A model generated the notes under the pieces. The model ran no database searches. It saw only the letters and a program-made list of their open reading frames with translations, and was not told where the DNA came from. The position numbers were made by a program, and so were the translations under genes. This document shows positions 24,354 through 35,713 of a stretch of DNA of 64,000 bases, piece after piece; position 1 is the stretch's first letter, and each line of letters begins with the position of its first letter. Source of the stretch: Pseudoscleropodium purum (taxonomy: Eukaryota > Streptophyta > Bryopsida > Hypnales > Brachytheciaceae); the NCBI GenBank assembly GCA_963969395.1, contig OZ017798.1, positions 2,170,001-2,234,000 on the forward strand. The letters are read 5' to 3'.

Positions 24354-24388
24354 TGTGGAGCTAAAATTGAAAGATCAAAAAGTGGTGC

Positions 24389-24396
24389 TATATATA
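24389..24396 (-). promoter_or_regulatory. TATA box of peroxidase copy 3
   Basis: TATATATA after CTCG on the minus strand, at the same relative place as in copies 1 and 4. It ends 36 bases before the upstream ATG at 24353 and about 72 before the conserved ATG at 24317. Confidence 0.6.
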
Positions 24397-25560
24397 CGAG
24401 AGCTCAGTAAGTCTCAATCGAATTCAGGAAGTCCTGCAATCTGATGTACCTCGAATTGAACTGAAATTCTGAAAGCTTGGAGCTGCTGAGTCACTGAGAG
24501 ATTGATTGATGAGAAAGCTGGAGTATTCATCACAGCTTTATACTTGCATGGCTCAGTCCCACCCACAGTCAATCAGTCCTACTCACTTTCCACACGTACA
24601 ACTAAGTCAACAAGCTCTCCGAGTGCTGGACGTGACGGAGGTCACGGAGCGTACGTAACGATCTTTCTACTATCCTCTCCTTGATCTACCATTCGAGGGT
24701 GACAGTTGTTCTTAATTGGTCTAGAACTAAATGTATACCACCCAGTTGTCAAGTTTCATCCGGTTGCACCAGTCGATCTGCACCGTCGATCCACTCCCAA
24801 TTTTCTCTCGAGTGTGAATTTCTTGGGGATTTCAACTCCCTCCCCTTCCACTGTTCCACGGAATTGAATTTTTTAGTGGAAATCCGTCTATTCCGGTAAA
24901 TAGCGTTGAAAGGGTTTGCGCAAGGTGGTTTCATGAATCATGAGTGTGCCTTTGGATATTATTAATAAAAGTTTATAAAGTTTCGTTGGTACGTGTTGAC
25001 ATAGCGTGGAACTAGAGGTGAGGACCTGAAGAGGGGTGTGTGTGTGTGTTGTGACGCCAGAGGGACTTTTGAGGGTAGAGAGCTTTTATAGTTTTAGTGA
25101 TTTTTTGACACATACTGGCAGAAGAGAGTTGTTTTGTTTTGTTTTCGTCTTTTATCATTTTTTTGGACACAAGTTGAGAGAAGAGACTTTCTTCATTGCT
25201 GCGTTCTGGGAAGGGTTTGACTTGGGATGAGCTTCGGGTTCGACGATTGAATTGAACTGAGAGAGTGGCGGCCGGTTCGATCTTGCGCATGTGCGTTTTG
25301 CTTGATGTCGTTTTAATCATAAGTGTGACGATTAGAATCGTGGAAACAGTGCAAGGCGATTAGCATTCAATCTTGACTTAGTTGGAACTGACTGGGGATC
25401 CGTGTGGGGAAGAATTATTAGTACGTGTACGGAGTACCCTGGTTGTATGTTCTGTTGATTCCATTAGCATGCGATGGAGTAAGAACACTAAGTCACGCTA
25501 ATTGGGGGATTATGTGAAGTTCCTAGGAAACATGCATTTGGTTAACCTTTAAAGTCGTTA
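24397..25560 (-). promoter_or_regulatory. Upstream module of peroxidase copy 3
   Basis: Similar to the upstream modules of copies 1, 2 and 4 (AGATTGATTGATGAGAAAGC near 24501, GGTTGCACCAGTCGATC near 24762, AAGAGACTTTCTTCA near 25182, GTACGGAGTACCCTGG near 25426). A TGTGTGTGTGTT run sits near 25038. No gene is supported inside. Confidence 0.55.
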
Positions 25561-26005
25561 GGCCCTTTTTTCATCAAAAATCACTCAAAACTCCTAATTA
25601 TATTTCAAAGGGCAAAAAAACTTTACTAATTTTTTTTTTCCATATCTAATTGTAAGATCTTGTACAATTAGAGTAGTAAACTAGAAGTCTAAAATAATAG
25701 AGGTGGAAAAGAAATTTCAAAAACTCTCACCACATAAATTGCAAGATATTAGTTTTAGTGTTTTTTTAATTTGTAGGATCAAATTTGTCAATTTGATCAA
25801 TTTTGGCTTTTTTTTCACTTCTATTTGAAAATGTACATGAATTTAATGGATACTTGATGAAATTCATATAAGATAAGGACACAGTAGTGTATGTATGTAT
25901 TTAGGCTATCATCTCTAGCCTTCAATAATTAGCTTTGTATACCAACTCTTCAACGGTTTATTGAGAATTCTTTGAAAGTTCAAACTTTTCCTAATGTGTT
26001 ATGCT
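25561..26005. repeat. Segmental duplication SD2, copy B, left part
   Basis: Matches parts of SD2 copy A, notably 18298-18500 and 19560-19780, with an internal deletion. It ends in GTTATGCT (25998-26005), the left target duplication of the 11.8-kb element. The matching sequence resumes at 37788. Confidence 0.75.
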
Positions 26006-26015
26006 CAGGGTTGAC
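25998..26015. repeat. Left target duplication and TIR of the 11.8-kb element
   Basis: GTTATGCT followed directly by CAGGGTTGAC. The next 160 bases (to about 26170) hold GGACGTCC, AGACGC and many GGCGGAC units, and match the left part of MITE 1. Confidence 0.9.
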
Positions 26016-26637
26016 GAATCTCAACGTCCGCCCCAAAATAGCGTCTGTTTTCCGGACGTCCAGACGCTAGCAGACGCAGCGTCCTTCCCGTCGTCAGAAG
26101 GCGGACGCATGGGGCGGATGGGCGGGGCGGACGGCCGGGGCGGTCGGGCGTACAGACCAGACGGGGCGAACTTCGCATTGCCATTAGTCATTAGAAAATT
26201 TTATATTGTTATGTAATTTGAATGTTACACAATCAAAAATGAATGCATCCACATAAAATAAGATGTACATATAAAAATATTTTTATACGCAAATGAAAAT
26301 ATAGCATCTTTATATATAAATATATATGTATAAACAAAATATATGAAAACATAGTTCCAATATCACTATTGAATCCTATAATTCATTTTAAGATCTAACT
26401 CTTTCACATTCTTTTTTGTTTTTAAACAATGAAAGGACCATTGTTTTTTAAAAACAAAATTCTCCTCAAATCCTACTTTCTACCGAATGGATCACTACCT
26501 TCTCCCAAAACAAAAGGAAAATCTGTTGTACTGAGGAGTTTAGCAAATGATTAACGAGTTGGCCGTTGTTGACTTGGATGGACTATTCGCCCTCCAGATT
26601 GAACTTCGATGTCCACCTTATGAAATTGTTTCTTGGA

Positions 26638-29600
26638 TTAAGGAGAGAAGTCATCGTCCTCTTCACGCTTCTTTTTTTTTTTTTTTGGTGATAAATCGAC
26701 TTCATCTACCTTCAAGGTTCTCAAGTTGCTCTCCACACGATTTACCATCGCTTGAACAACTTCATCATCTCCTTTCCCTTGCCATACTGTGAGCCAGTCT
26801 CCATTCAATAGGAAAGCCTTCCAATGCCCTATAATATCGCCAATGCGCCTATCAAATGCTGCTGCCACATCTATAGATGAATGTTCTGTGCTTGTTTGTT
26901 CATTTGTATCGTAGACAGCACGAATTTTTGCAGTCTCTTTCAACTTCGACAATAGAAGGGCCCTACCTACGAGGGTGTGGTCGTATGCCTTATACTGCTC
27001 ATCGAACTCTTTTCCATGGTTCACCTCAACCCAACTGTTTTCTGGTCCTCTCTCCACTTTTTTATCTGGAAAACGAAAGAACTTTTCGTATTGCAAGCTC
27101 CAATGTCCCCCCATGTTGCGACAAAAAATATTTCACGGGCCGCGTCATCTACGATTCCTCGAGCCCGCAATTCCACCTCTCTATTGTGAGTCATCTACAC
27201 ATTCAAATCCAATAATTGCTGAGATTCCTCGTACAAATCATGCCTTTGTTCATTTGCATTCAACCGGATTGGCTTCCCCCAATGTTGATAATTTTGAAAT
27301 TTGTACGGCGCTTGATCAAGAGGAAGATTCCAACGATTGTACTCGTGGCCTGGAGGCATAGTTTCCAAGATACCAAACATTTCGTAGAACCTAGCACTCA
27401 ATGGACTACGACACTCGGCACACACCGAACGAATGAGTGATGCTTTCACAATGCAAGTGACATGGAAAGTGTGGCGACATTAGCCCATGGTTACCGCACC
27501 TTCCGGTCCGAAGAGGCCTTGGCAAAGGCTACAACAACCATTCAAGATTGGAGAGGCTGGATCACAAGCATGTACCACTCGCTTGTTTTTCACATTGATG
27601 TGTGCTGAAAATGTGTTGTAAGGGACCCATCCTTCCTCTACTTCCAAGGCCCAATTGATTGGTGGAGCTTGGTCCTTCTTTGTGTGGTTTAACCGCTCAA
27701 ACATGGCATCCATATCTCCCCAACATGTGATCTCCGTATATCCCTTTGAAGGATGTTGGTCAAACATAGTCTTGAACCAACTCAAAGAGCTTTGAATGGC
27801 ATCGCAATTTTCATTCGACTCCATTGCCAATGTTTAAAGACATGCCATTGCTCGAGATACTACAGAAGGTCTGTCTTGGAGTCTTTGTACCCATGCTAAC
27901 CATCGAGACTCCAAGCCGCTAGATGGCATAAACTTCTTCAAATCCAAGCACAATTGCAATCTATTCAACTTGGATTCAACGATTCCTTTTGCTTCAATTG
28001 CCTTCTCCAATTTATGCTTCAACTCTTCAAAGTCACAACTTTCCGTTTGTGTCTCCGCATTCACATAAACGGATGAAAGCTTTTCCATTGATGGTTGTTG
28101 TGTCGTTTTTAACATGCTCATATCGTGATTTTCTTGTACATTCACAATGGTAGGGTTGTCGCTTGCTTCGGCCTTATCAAAAAGAAGAGAGAGCTTATCT
28201 TCACTCTCTTGAGTCTCTTGACTATCTCCGAGTACAATCACTGGTGAGATTGCAACTTCATTTGGATTTTTGGAGGTCCCTTGCAATTCTGCAATCCGTT
28301 TACGCATCTTCGTCAACTCCTCCATTTGCCTCGATGATTGTTGATTTAAATGTTCAACCTCACTCTCCGAAGTCTTTAATTTCAACTCCAACACTTTGCA
28401 CCTTGCTTCCACTCCTCCAAGGTCATCAATTTTCTTCTCATATTCCATCAATTGTAGTATGTGAACATCTCTTTCTTCGAAAAGTGGTCCGAAAGTCTTC
28501 GTGAGATTTTGAAATGCTATAGCACCTTTCAACATCTCTGGTGCCATGAAAGAAAACTCCTTGCCTAAATTCATAAAAGTCGGAGCAACTTGCACTAAAA
28601 ATTCAGCTGACATCGTCATCTTGAAAGCTGTATCAAGTATATGTCCAACATTCTTTGGATCTGCAAGTGAACTCATTGAAATAGCAATAGCACCATCATC
28701 GGGGTTAGACGATCCGCCTATTTCTTCATGAAGGTTAGCAAACTGAATCGAGAGCTTCAAAAGATTTTCTTATTGTTTTGGATTGGACATGTCTTGCAAA
28801 GTTCGATGTAGAGGACTTGGCAATGCCGCTGTAAACGGAAACTCCTCCGCCCGCCTTTTACGCTCGGAACTCCATAATGAGGATATATTATCAATCATCA
28901 CGCCTTGTCCACGAGGCGTATGTACTTTGTCTTCTAAACTTAACGCTGGACTAGATTCAACGCCTTTGATGCATAGGCGGAGATTTGTAGACCAAACTAT
29001 CAAAACAATTGTTGGCTATCAAACTATCAATTGTAGCATTAGCCTTTGCCACTTTCTCCGCCAAGACTTCGTCTACTTTACTTTTTAAAGTTTTCCTGCG
29101 TTCCGTGCAAACATTGCCTTCGTTTACAAACTCCGTTTGCATTTGTGCCCCAACATTTGGTGTAAAGGTCAAACGCGTTAGAGCTGTGGAAAAGACTTCA
29201 CCCTCCTACGCCTCTACATCTTTCTCCACATCTTTCCCCACATTTTTCGAAGAGCTTTCATTGATTGCTTTTGTTGGAGATTGTACAGACCATAATTCTT
29301 CAACATTTGAGGCTTTCTCCACACCATCCGTTTTCATCTCAATAGTATTTTTTAATATTTTTTCTGTTTCTCCCTCTGAATTGTACAAGTCGGGAATGTC
29401 CTTTTGATTGGCTTCAAGTAGAAGTGGGCAAGCTATTGTCGTCGGAAACGTGCTCCAATCGATCTTACGCTCTAATATAAGTTCCGCGTAAACCATACAC
29501 GCCACGCTATAATTAATATAGCCTTTACTTCTGCGCTTGTTTCCGAATAGAACACGCCACACCTCTTCAGATCAATGGACAAAATGTTTGTTGTTGCAAG

Positions 29601-29871
29601 TCCATGGTTTACAACAAAAATCCCGTGTATGACTCTTGTGCGACTCTTGAGGTCACAACTTGTCAATGTGGTACATTTTAACATAGGTCCTGCACATTTT
29701 TTATGTCCAATACTCCGCATCTTCATCTTCCCACCCGCTCTCTGCTTTAATTGTAGGGTCATTTAAAATGTCAAGCCGAAGGTCATGCGTAGCCCCCTTC
29801 ACTTTGCTCTTTTTCTTGGCTTCGCTTCCCGGAATCACCCCATTCATATTTCGATCACCTTCGCCGTTCAT
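26638..29871 (-). pseudogene. Decayed >1000-codon gene: zinc finger, coiled coil and RING finger
   Basis: Starting at the ATG at 29871, a coding-like frame runs to TAA at 26638. It is interrupted by stops at 29701, 29653, 29572, 29206, 28957, 28770, 27834, 27480 and 27195, and by frameshifts near 29000 and near 27115 (a run of six G). N-terminal part: lysine-rich start, then a CxxC-type finger and NYSVACMVYAELILERKIDW, paralogous to the plus-strand gene at 33238. Middle: a helical region with a heptad-like coiled coil around 28300-28450 (ELKLKTSESEVEHLNQQ). Then CCSLC...CRHTFHVTCI...CAEC at about 27411-27536, a C3H2C3 RING-H2 pattern typical of ubiquitin E3 ligases, itself split by the TAA at 27480. 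The C terminus is KKKKKK then acidic. The function of the parent protein is unknown; ubiquitin-ligase activity is inferred only from the RING pattern. Confidence 0.75.
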
Positions 29872-30076
29872 GATTGTCAATTGGATTCAATAACCAATTG
29901 AAGTGAATAAAAAAATCTCGCGTGATAGTCAAAAGTGATGGCATCAACCGCAACACAGTAACACAAGATAGAGGACCCCAACTCTCCACCCCGTAGGAGC
30001 AACTAGCGCATAAAGCAATAGTAGCACATCCAACTTGGCACCGAAGGAGAATTGAAGTGAGAAGAAATGAAAGTCA

Positions 30077-30345
30077 CTCCACCCTTATAGCTGTCCGCCG
30101 CCGGACTTGCCTCGGACCGCGCGAAGCGGCCCCGAACCTCGCGTCCGCCGCGCGGACCGACGACGTCTACTTCGGCAACGGACGCGCCGTCCGCCCGTCG
30201 CCCCGTTCGATCACTCTGACTGACCGCCCCGTCCGACCGGACTGTCCGCACTGTCCGCCTTCCGACGCCATCCGCGCTTTAGACACGCCAACCGCCCCAC
30301 TTAAAGACTGACCGCCGACGGCGTCCACCCAGCTATCCATTGGTG
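30077..30345. repeat. GC-rich array upstream of the minus-strand gene
   Basis: About 270 bases dense in CCGTCCGCC, GACCGCCCC and CGCGGACC, in sharp contrast with AT-rich DNA on both sides. It lies before the ATG at 29871. Between array and ATG, the minus strand has GCTATAAGG near 30090, a plausible TATA element. Confidence 0.7.
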
Positions 30346-32744
30346 CATCCTATGAGGCCATTATTATTCAAAAAGAGCAGTAACATTTCTAAAAAAAAAC
30401 AGCCTAATAATCACTGCTAAATGAAGATCAATGTAATTGATTTATCATTTTTTTTTTCTTAAAATGTAAACCCTAAACCCTATACCCTAATTACCCTAAA
30501 CCTTTTCTTTTCTCCCCTAAATTGTTTTACGAATGAGGGGAATGTGGTTAAGTTGAATATGTTTGGATTATTTACTGATATTATCCCTCTAAATAGGTTT
30601 TGAGAAGATCTGAAGATGGTGGGGATTTTTTTAAAGTTCATTAAAAAATCAAATGTTTTGCAGAAATAATCAATTCCATTTTCATTGTAAGCAAATGAAA
30701 TTTTAAAAAAAGGCCCCAATACATAATTAGAATAACAATTTAATGGATTTCAACCTCATGATATTTAATGAAAGGTTGTGATTTCTCATTAAAAGTGCAT
30801 CACGATCTTCAAATGAACATCGAGTCTTTCATATTTTTTAATGAAATTTGGATTAGATTTGAAAACAAAGAAAAAGAATCAATGTTTTAACTTTCGAATC
30901 ATGTATGGCTATATTTTTCCTTAAAAACATAGAAAAATTCATTACTTGAGTTGGTTGAGTAGAATACATTATACACTTATACATGTGCTATATTTATTTT
31001 GAAGGGTAATTCCAATATTTTTATTTCAGATGTTTTTAAATATTAATTTTAAAAAAGAAGATTCATTGTTTAAAGATATAAAAAATTGACAAATATAATT
31101 TCTATTATAAATAGGAATTGAATTCGAAATTCGAATTCTGAAATGATTCAAATGAACAAAATATTGATTATAAAATATTTCTTTGTTTGAGTTTTCAAAA
31201 TGAATTCACGAAACAATTGCAAACTTTTGAACTTAGGTATATGGTATTGTTTTTGGTTTGTACTTTGTAGAGTATAATACTTCAATTTTAATCCTAAATA
31301 AATGAAAAAACTCCACATGAATGAAATGTTTTTATGTATTGCACAAAGATTTCTACCAATTACTATGATAATTAAATACATTGTTACATTTCATAAAATA
31401 TTCTACATTGAAAAAAAAAATCATTTCAGTTTTCAATCATGATAAACGATGTCTTCTACTCTTTCTGTTATATGTTTATTTTGTATAACGTGTACATTGT
31501 ACAATCTTTGAGAGCAAGGTAGTTCATTTTTGGCTCTCATTGAAATAGAAAATATATTTGTGTTTGGATTTTGAAATCATTATGTATTCTATGGTCTTGC
31601 AAGAATGCATCTTGTTACTTCCTTTGAATCCTTTTGATATTTTCTTTATTTTCCTTTGTTTTCTGTCTCATAGGGTTCTTGTTCTCTTGTTCTCTTCATT
31701 TGACCAGCCTATTTGGCTTGGCTCTTAGTTTTTTGTTTTTTTTAATGTAATAGTTTATGCATATGTTATAAAAAATATATATTATTTATTTAAAATTAAT
31801 ATATTGATGAACAAACGCATAAAGGCATTCAATGCTTTCACATTTAAAGTTATAAATCTATCATAAATCACTCTTGCAAATTTGAATGATTGAATCGAAA
31901 ATTTGAAAATGTAATTACAAGAGCTTTCAATTCAATCAATTGCATAAATCATAAATGTTGAAATGCAACTTGTATGAGTTTAGCATCTATGAAGATTAAT
32001 TCATGCCATCCACATGCAATTTTCCAATTTAATAAAATACAATTGAATACTTCAATTTCTTTCCCTTCAATTCTCCAAGTAACATTCACTTCATATCTTT
32101 CTCTATTTATTTATCTATTTTTTGGGAACAAATAGAGAAACCATTTTTGTCTATATTTGCACATGCACTCTTATTTGATTGATGAAGAATAGATCTATGA
32201 AATATATAATCATTGATTTGTTCATGTTGATTTATCTAATATATTTTATGTATGTATATATATATACATATATCATTAAAGGAGTATGTAAGACAAGATT
32301 GACAGATTGTATTCAAATGTTTTTGATTTTGAAATGATTTAGTACTATATCATTTATAAGAATATTATAATAGTGTTATGTTATAATATTCCTAAAACAA
32401 TTGCAACAAATATTAAAATATATGCTAAGTTAGGTTTGTTACCCTACCAATTGTTCATTAATAGACATAATTGAGTAGCCCCCTTAAATGAAACATTCAA
32501 TATCTAATATCTTACAATCCAAATGGTGGATTTGTCTAAAATTTTTTCCACATTTTTTCCAACTAATTTACTACAAGATCCTACGGTTACATATGCCCCA
32601 AAGTATTTTTCTTCTAAGACTTGATATTTGCACTACTATTGGCAGTTTTGAAGTGTTTTTAGTGAAAAGAACTTTACGGGTTAAACATCTATACCGTGAG
32701 ATTTTGAAAAAAGAACAATTTGTTTCATTAGGTTTAGAGTTTAA
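30346..32744. other. AT-rich centre of the 11.8-kb element, no gene seen
   Basis: Separates the two outward-pointing gene sets. At 30469-30502 there is a degenerate CCCTAAA-like run (three imperfect units). No coding frame with protein features was found. Confidence 0.6.
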
Positions 32745-32965
32745 GATGAGCCGTCCGCCCTGTCCGCCCTATCCGCCCCGATACTCGTCCGCCCCGTTCT
32801 CCGTCCACCTTGTCCGCCCCGTCCGCCGCGATATCCGTCTGCCCGTCCTCCGTCCGCCCTGTTCGCCCGATCCGGCGTCCACCCCGACCGCCCCGTCCGC
32901 CCTGTCCGCCGCGATACCCATCCGCCCCGGTACAGCTGTCCGCCCGGTTACGGCCGTCTGATTGA
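32745..32965. repeat. GC-rich array upstream of the plus-strand zinc-finger gene
   Basis: About 220 bases of loosely tandem CCGTCCGCCC-type units, the same motif as at 30077-30345, 35095-35517 and the element ends. It is followed by a 9-bp hairpin and a TATA box before the ATG at 33238. Confidence 0.8.
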
Positions 32966-32990
32966 CATGCGGACTGATGTGGTCCGCATG
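32966..32990. promoter_or_regulatory. Perfect 9-bp inverted repeat before the zinc-finger gene
   Basis: CATGCGGAC, a 7-base spacer, then GTCCGCATG. It sits at the junction between the GC-rich array and the TATA box, where an operator-like binding site could lie. A role is inferred from position only. Confidence 0.4.
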
Positions 32991-33004
32991 ATCTGAACGT
33001 CCAC

Positions 33005-33016
33005 CTATATATATGG
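33005..33016 (+). promoter_or_regulatory. TATA box before the zinc-finger gene
   Basis: CTATATATATGG about 220 bases before the ATG at 33238. Just downstream, GAACAATCGTTC (near 33037) and GAACGATTGTT (near 33108) form an inverted pair. Confidence 0.45.
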
Positions 33017-33237
33017 GGAGGCGGATGGCTCATCCCGAACAATCGTTCTTTTTTGGAGTGGGCGGACCAGTGCATTGGAAGCTCTGCGCACCCCTTCCGC
33101 TTTGAGTGAACGATTGTTGTAGCATTATTACAAATTTTCACAAAGTTCACGCTTGTAAAATTTTAATTAATTAATTAAATCAAAATTTTGGTTCTTAAGC
33201 TTTCTAATTGTTTCATTCTCTTTGCTTCGGCTTCATC

Positions 33238-34452
33238 ATGCCGAAAGATAGAACACCCAAAAAAAGTAGTTGAAAGGGAAGACTCCAATTGTTCGATTGG
33301 GATGCTTGGGCCGATCCATTGTGCGTGGGTGAACCGGGATGGGAAGAAGAACCAACAAGAGTGTGGGATTGCTCAATGTGCAAGAAGTATGTAAAAATGA
33401 CTCACATTCAAAAACTTTGGCGACGTGAACGTATAGAGCACCAAGCGCCACGTTGGGAAGGACAAATGTCTACGTGCCAAAGTGAGCACTTCAAACAACG
33501 ATACACACAAGTGCATCGAGTTCTTGGCATTAAAAGCGCCATACCAAATATAATGAATTATAATGTTATGACAATGGTTTGGGCAAAGATTGTACTCCAC
33601 AAGGACGTGGACTGGCGTACCGCTACAAGTCGCAATGTGGAGAACTATACGCGCACGGATGCCGTTATAGATATACAGTGGAGGGGCGCAAGCGATTGCA
33701 TGTCAGAGTGGTTCAATCGAGGTTATCTACAACAACCTTCAGTTGTTCTACGAGATGTTGAAAATGCGTGGACAGATGACGATGATGACGATGATATGCA
33801 AGCACCTGTTACATTTGAAGTTAGGCACGAGCAGGTAGAAGAACGAGAATGAATTGAATTCGAACAAAAAATGCAAGAGGCAACATGCAGAAGCCTTCAA
33901 GATCGTGGACGACAAGATAGGCATGGTGGGTCCTACGGACATGAACATGGAACGTGAGAATCTGAACAAGGAAGAGGTGGTTCATACTCTGGTTACAATC
34001 CTCAAAATAGATATGAAGGTGGAAGAGGGAACTATGGATCTACGCATTATGGTGGTTCAAGTGCAGTTGGTTATCATTATGGCACTCTCCCTGAAATTGG
34101 CTCTCAAGGAAGAGCAGGTAGCTATGGCAACATGTACTATGGTAAGTCTACTGGATCTGGTTCATATTATACGACGCCCACTCAAGTGGGCTCTGAAGGT
34201 AGTGGAGGAAGCCATGTAACCCCGCAGTATAGTTGCTCTCTTCACGGAAGCACCCAATACTATCCGGGATCAACTAGAAGTGATTTATACGGGCATCATG
34301 GGGCCTCTTATTACGGGGCTTCAAATGAAAGAAGATCAGAGCCTACTACTCCGGTTCTTCTTCCCACTTTTGGAGGTTCAAATTATGGACAAGGAGGTGC
34401 ACCGAGTGGATATCACGGAAACTACGGAGGTAGTCCGTTCATTGAAGTATAA
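33238..34452 (+). pseudogene. CxxC zinc-finger gene with Gly/Tyr-rich tail, broken by three TGA codons
   Basis: One frame of 405 codons runs from the ATG at 33238 to TAA at 34450-34452 without any shift. It is interrupted by TGA at 33271, at 33850 and near 33952. Each stop stands where CGA (Arg) would be a natural ancestor, as expected from methylated CpG decay. Order of features: a basic N terminus (MPKDRTPKKSS); WDCSMCKKYVKM, a CxxC half-finger; CQSEHF, a possible second half; NYNVMTMVWAKIVLHKDVDW; an aspartate run (DDDDDDD); then a Gly/Tyr/Ser-rich low-complexity tail. The first ~130 residues are paralogous to the start of the minus-strand gene at 29871. A DNA-binding role in the element's own mobility is a guess; I do not recognise the family. 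Confidence 0.7.
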
Positions 34453-35094
34453 AGAAGAGGCAGCGGTCAACAATTTGAGTCCGATTCAAATTCCGAATAA
34501 AAAAACATGTAAGTATATAGTGAGCATGTATTTGCCCTATTTTCTCATTTTTACTCTCACGACAAGTATAGAGCACTAGATTGGTAGAAGTAGTACAAAA
34601 TTTTAAATGAATGGAACAATTTTGTACAACAATTTTGTTGACTTTTTCAAAAAGTGTTGTGTAATAGTGTACACCAAGTATGTATGTAGGCAAGCATATT
34701 GTTGAAGACATCATTGTATTATTTTATAATAGCGTTGATGTATAAGGCTATAAGCGACTTTGATAAATAATAAAAATATGAAGAAGAAATGTAACTTTGT
34801 AAGAGCCATATTATGTCTATTTTTGAATTTAGCATTCGAGGTTAAATATGTACTAGCATGGTGTGTATTTTGAAATTATTGTTGTGTGTTTATTACATTT
34901 AGAAACTTGTAAATGGTAACAATGTATTTCTAATTAATTTATGAAAGATTGAATTATTTGAATATTTGAAATTTTTTTATTTTTCATTCAACAATTGCTA
35001 AAAACTAAAATGATTTCTTATTTGTATGAAGAAATGCCCAAATTAGACAATTAGTGGTTCTTCTTTAGATTCTATTTTCAAATATGGAAAATAA
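34453..35094. other. AT-rich spacer within the 11.8-kb element
   Basis: No gene seen. Probably the 3' flank of the zinc-finger gene, followed by the start of the next GC-rich array. Confidence 0.6.
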
Positions 35095-35517
35095 ATCGGA
35101 TCGGGCGGACGCTTGAGTTGTCCGCCCGTGCCCGTCCGATCGGGCGGACAGGGCTTGAGGTTTTCGGGGAGGCGGACGGCTGATGCGTCCGCCATCCGCG
35201 GCCCGTCCGATCGGGTGGACGATTTGGGGCCGTCCGCCGCGACCCGTCGGATCGGGCGGACGCCAGATTTGCCCGCCCGTGGCCGTTTGATTGGGTGGAC
35301 GCGGCTGTAGGGTTTCGGGGAGGCGGACGGCTGATGCGTCCGCCAACCGCGGCCTGTCCGATCAAGCGGACAGTTTGGGGCCGTCCGATGGGGCAGACGG
35401 CAGATTTGTCCGCCCGTGGCCGTCCGATCAGGCGGATGGGGCTCGAGGGTTTCGGGGAGGCGGACGGCCGATGCGTCCGCCACCCCCGGCCCGTCCGATG
35501 GGGCGGACGAGCCATCC
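35095..35517. repeat. GC-rich array upstream of the kinase-like gene
   Basis: About 420 bases with at least three imperfect higher-order units. Each has GGTTTCGGGGAGGCGGACGG, then TGATGCGTCCGCC, then a GGCCGTCCGATxGGGCGGACG stretch (near 35158, 35310 and 35450). Long open frames in several phases cross it, but these follow from its composition. Confidence 0.85.
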
Positions 35518-35713
35518 GCATTGTCACTTTTGCTTTGCCCCTTGTGAATGCAAGGTGGAGTGGAGAGCTTGGTGGTTCATCCTCCATTGGCTCCTTTCCG
35601 AGGCAAGGCAAGAGTGGTTTATTGGGGCCCCCTTGTTGCCAATTTTTTGGACACTTGCGCGTGAATTCAATTTCAAATTAAAAAATTTGATCTATATCAA
35701 TTTCACTGTTACG

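Noticed and set aside
32488..33150. Frames crossing the GC-rich array (157 codons plus, 138 codons minus)
   Set aside because: Proline/arginine-rich or glycine/arginine-rich products of the repeat itself.
35291..35713. Extension of the kinase-like frame upstream to a start inside the GC-rich array
   Set aside because: The added residues are a translation of the GGCGGACGG repeats, open in several phases. The first ATG after the array (35714) starts a lysine-rich N terminus like that of the neighbouring gene.
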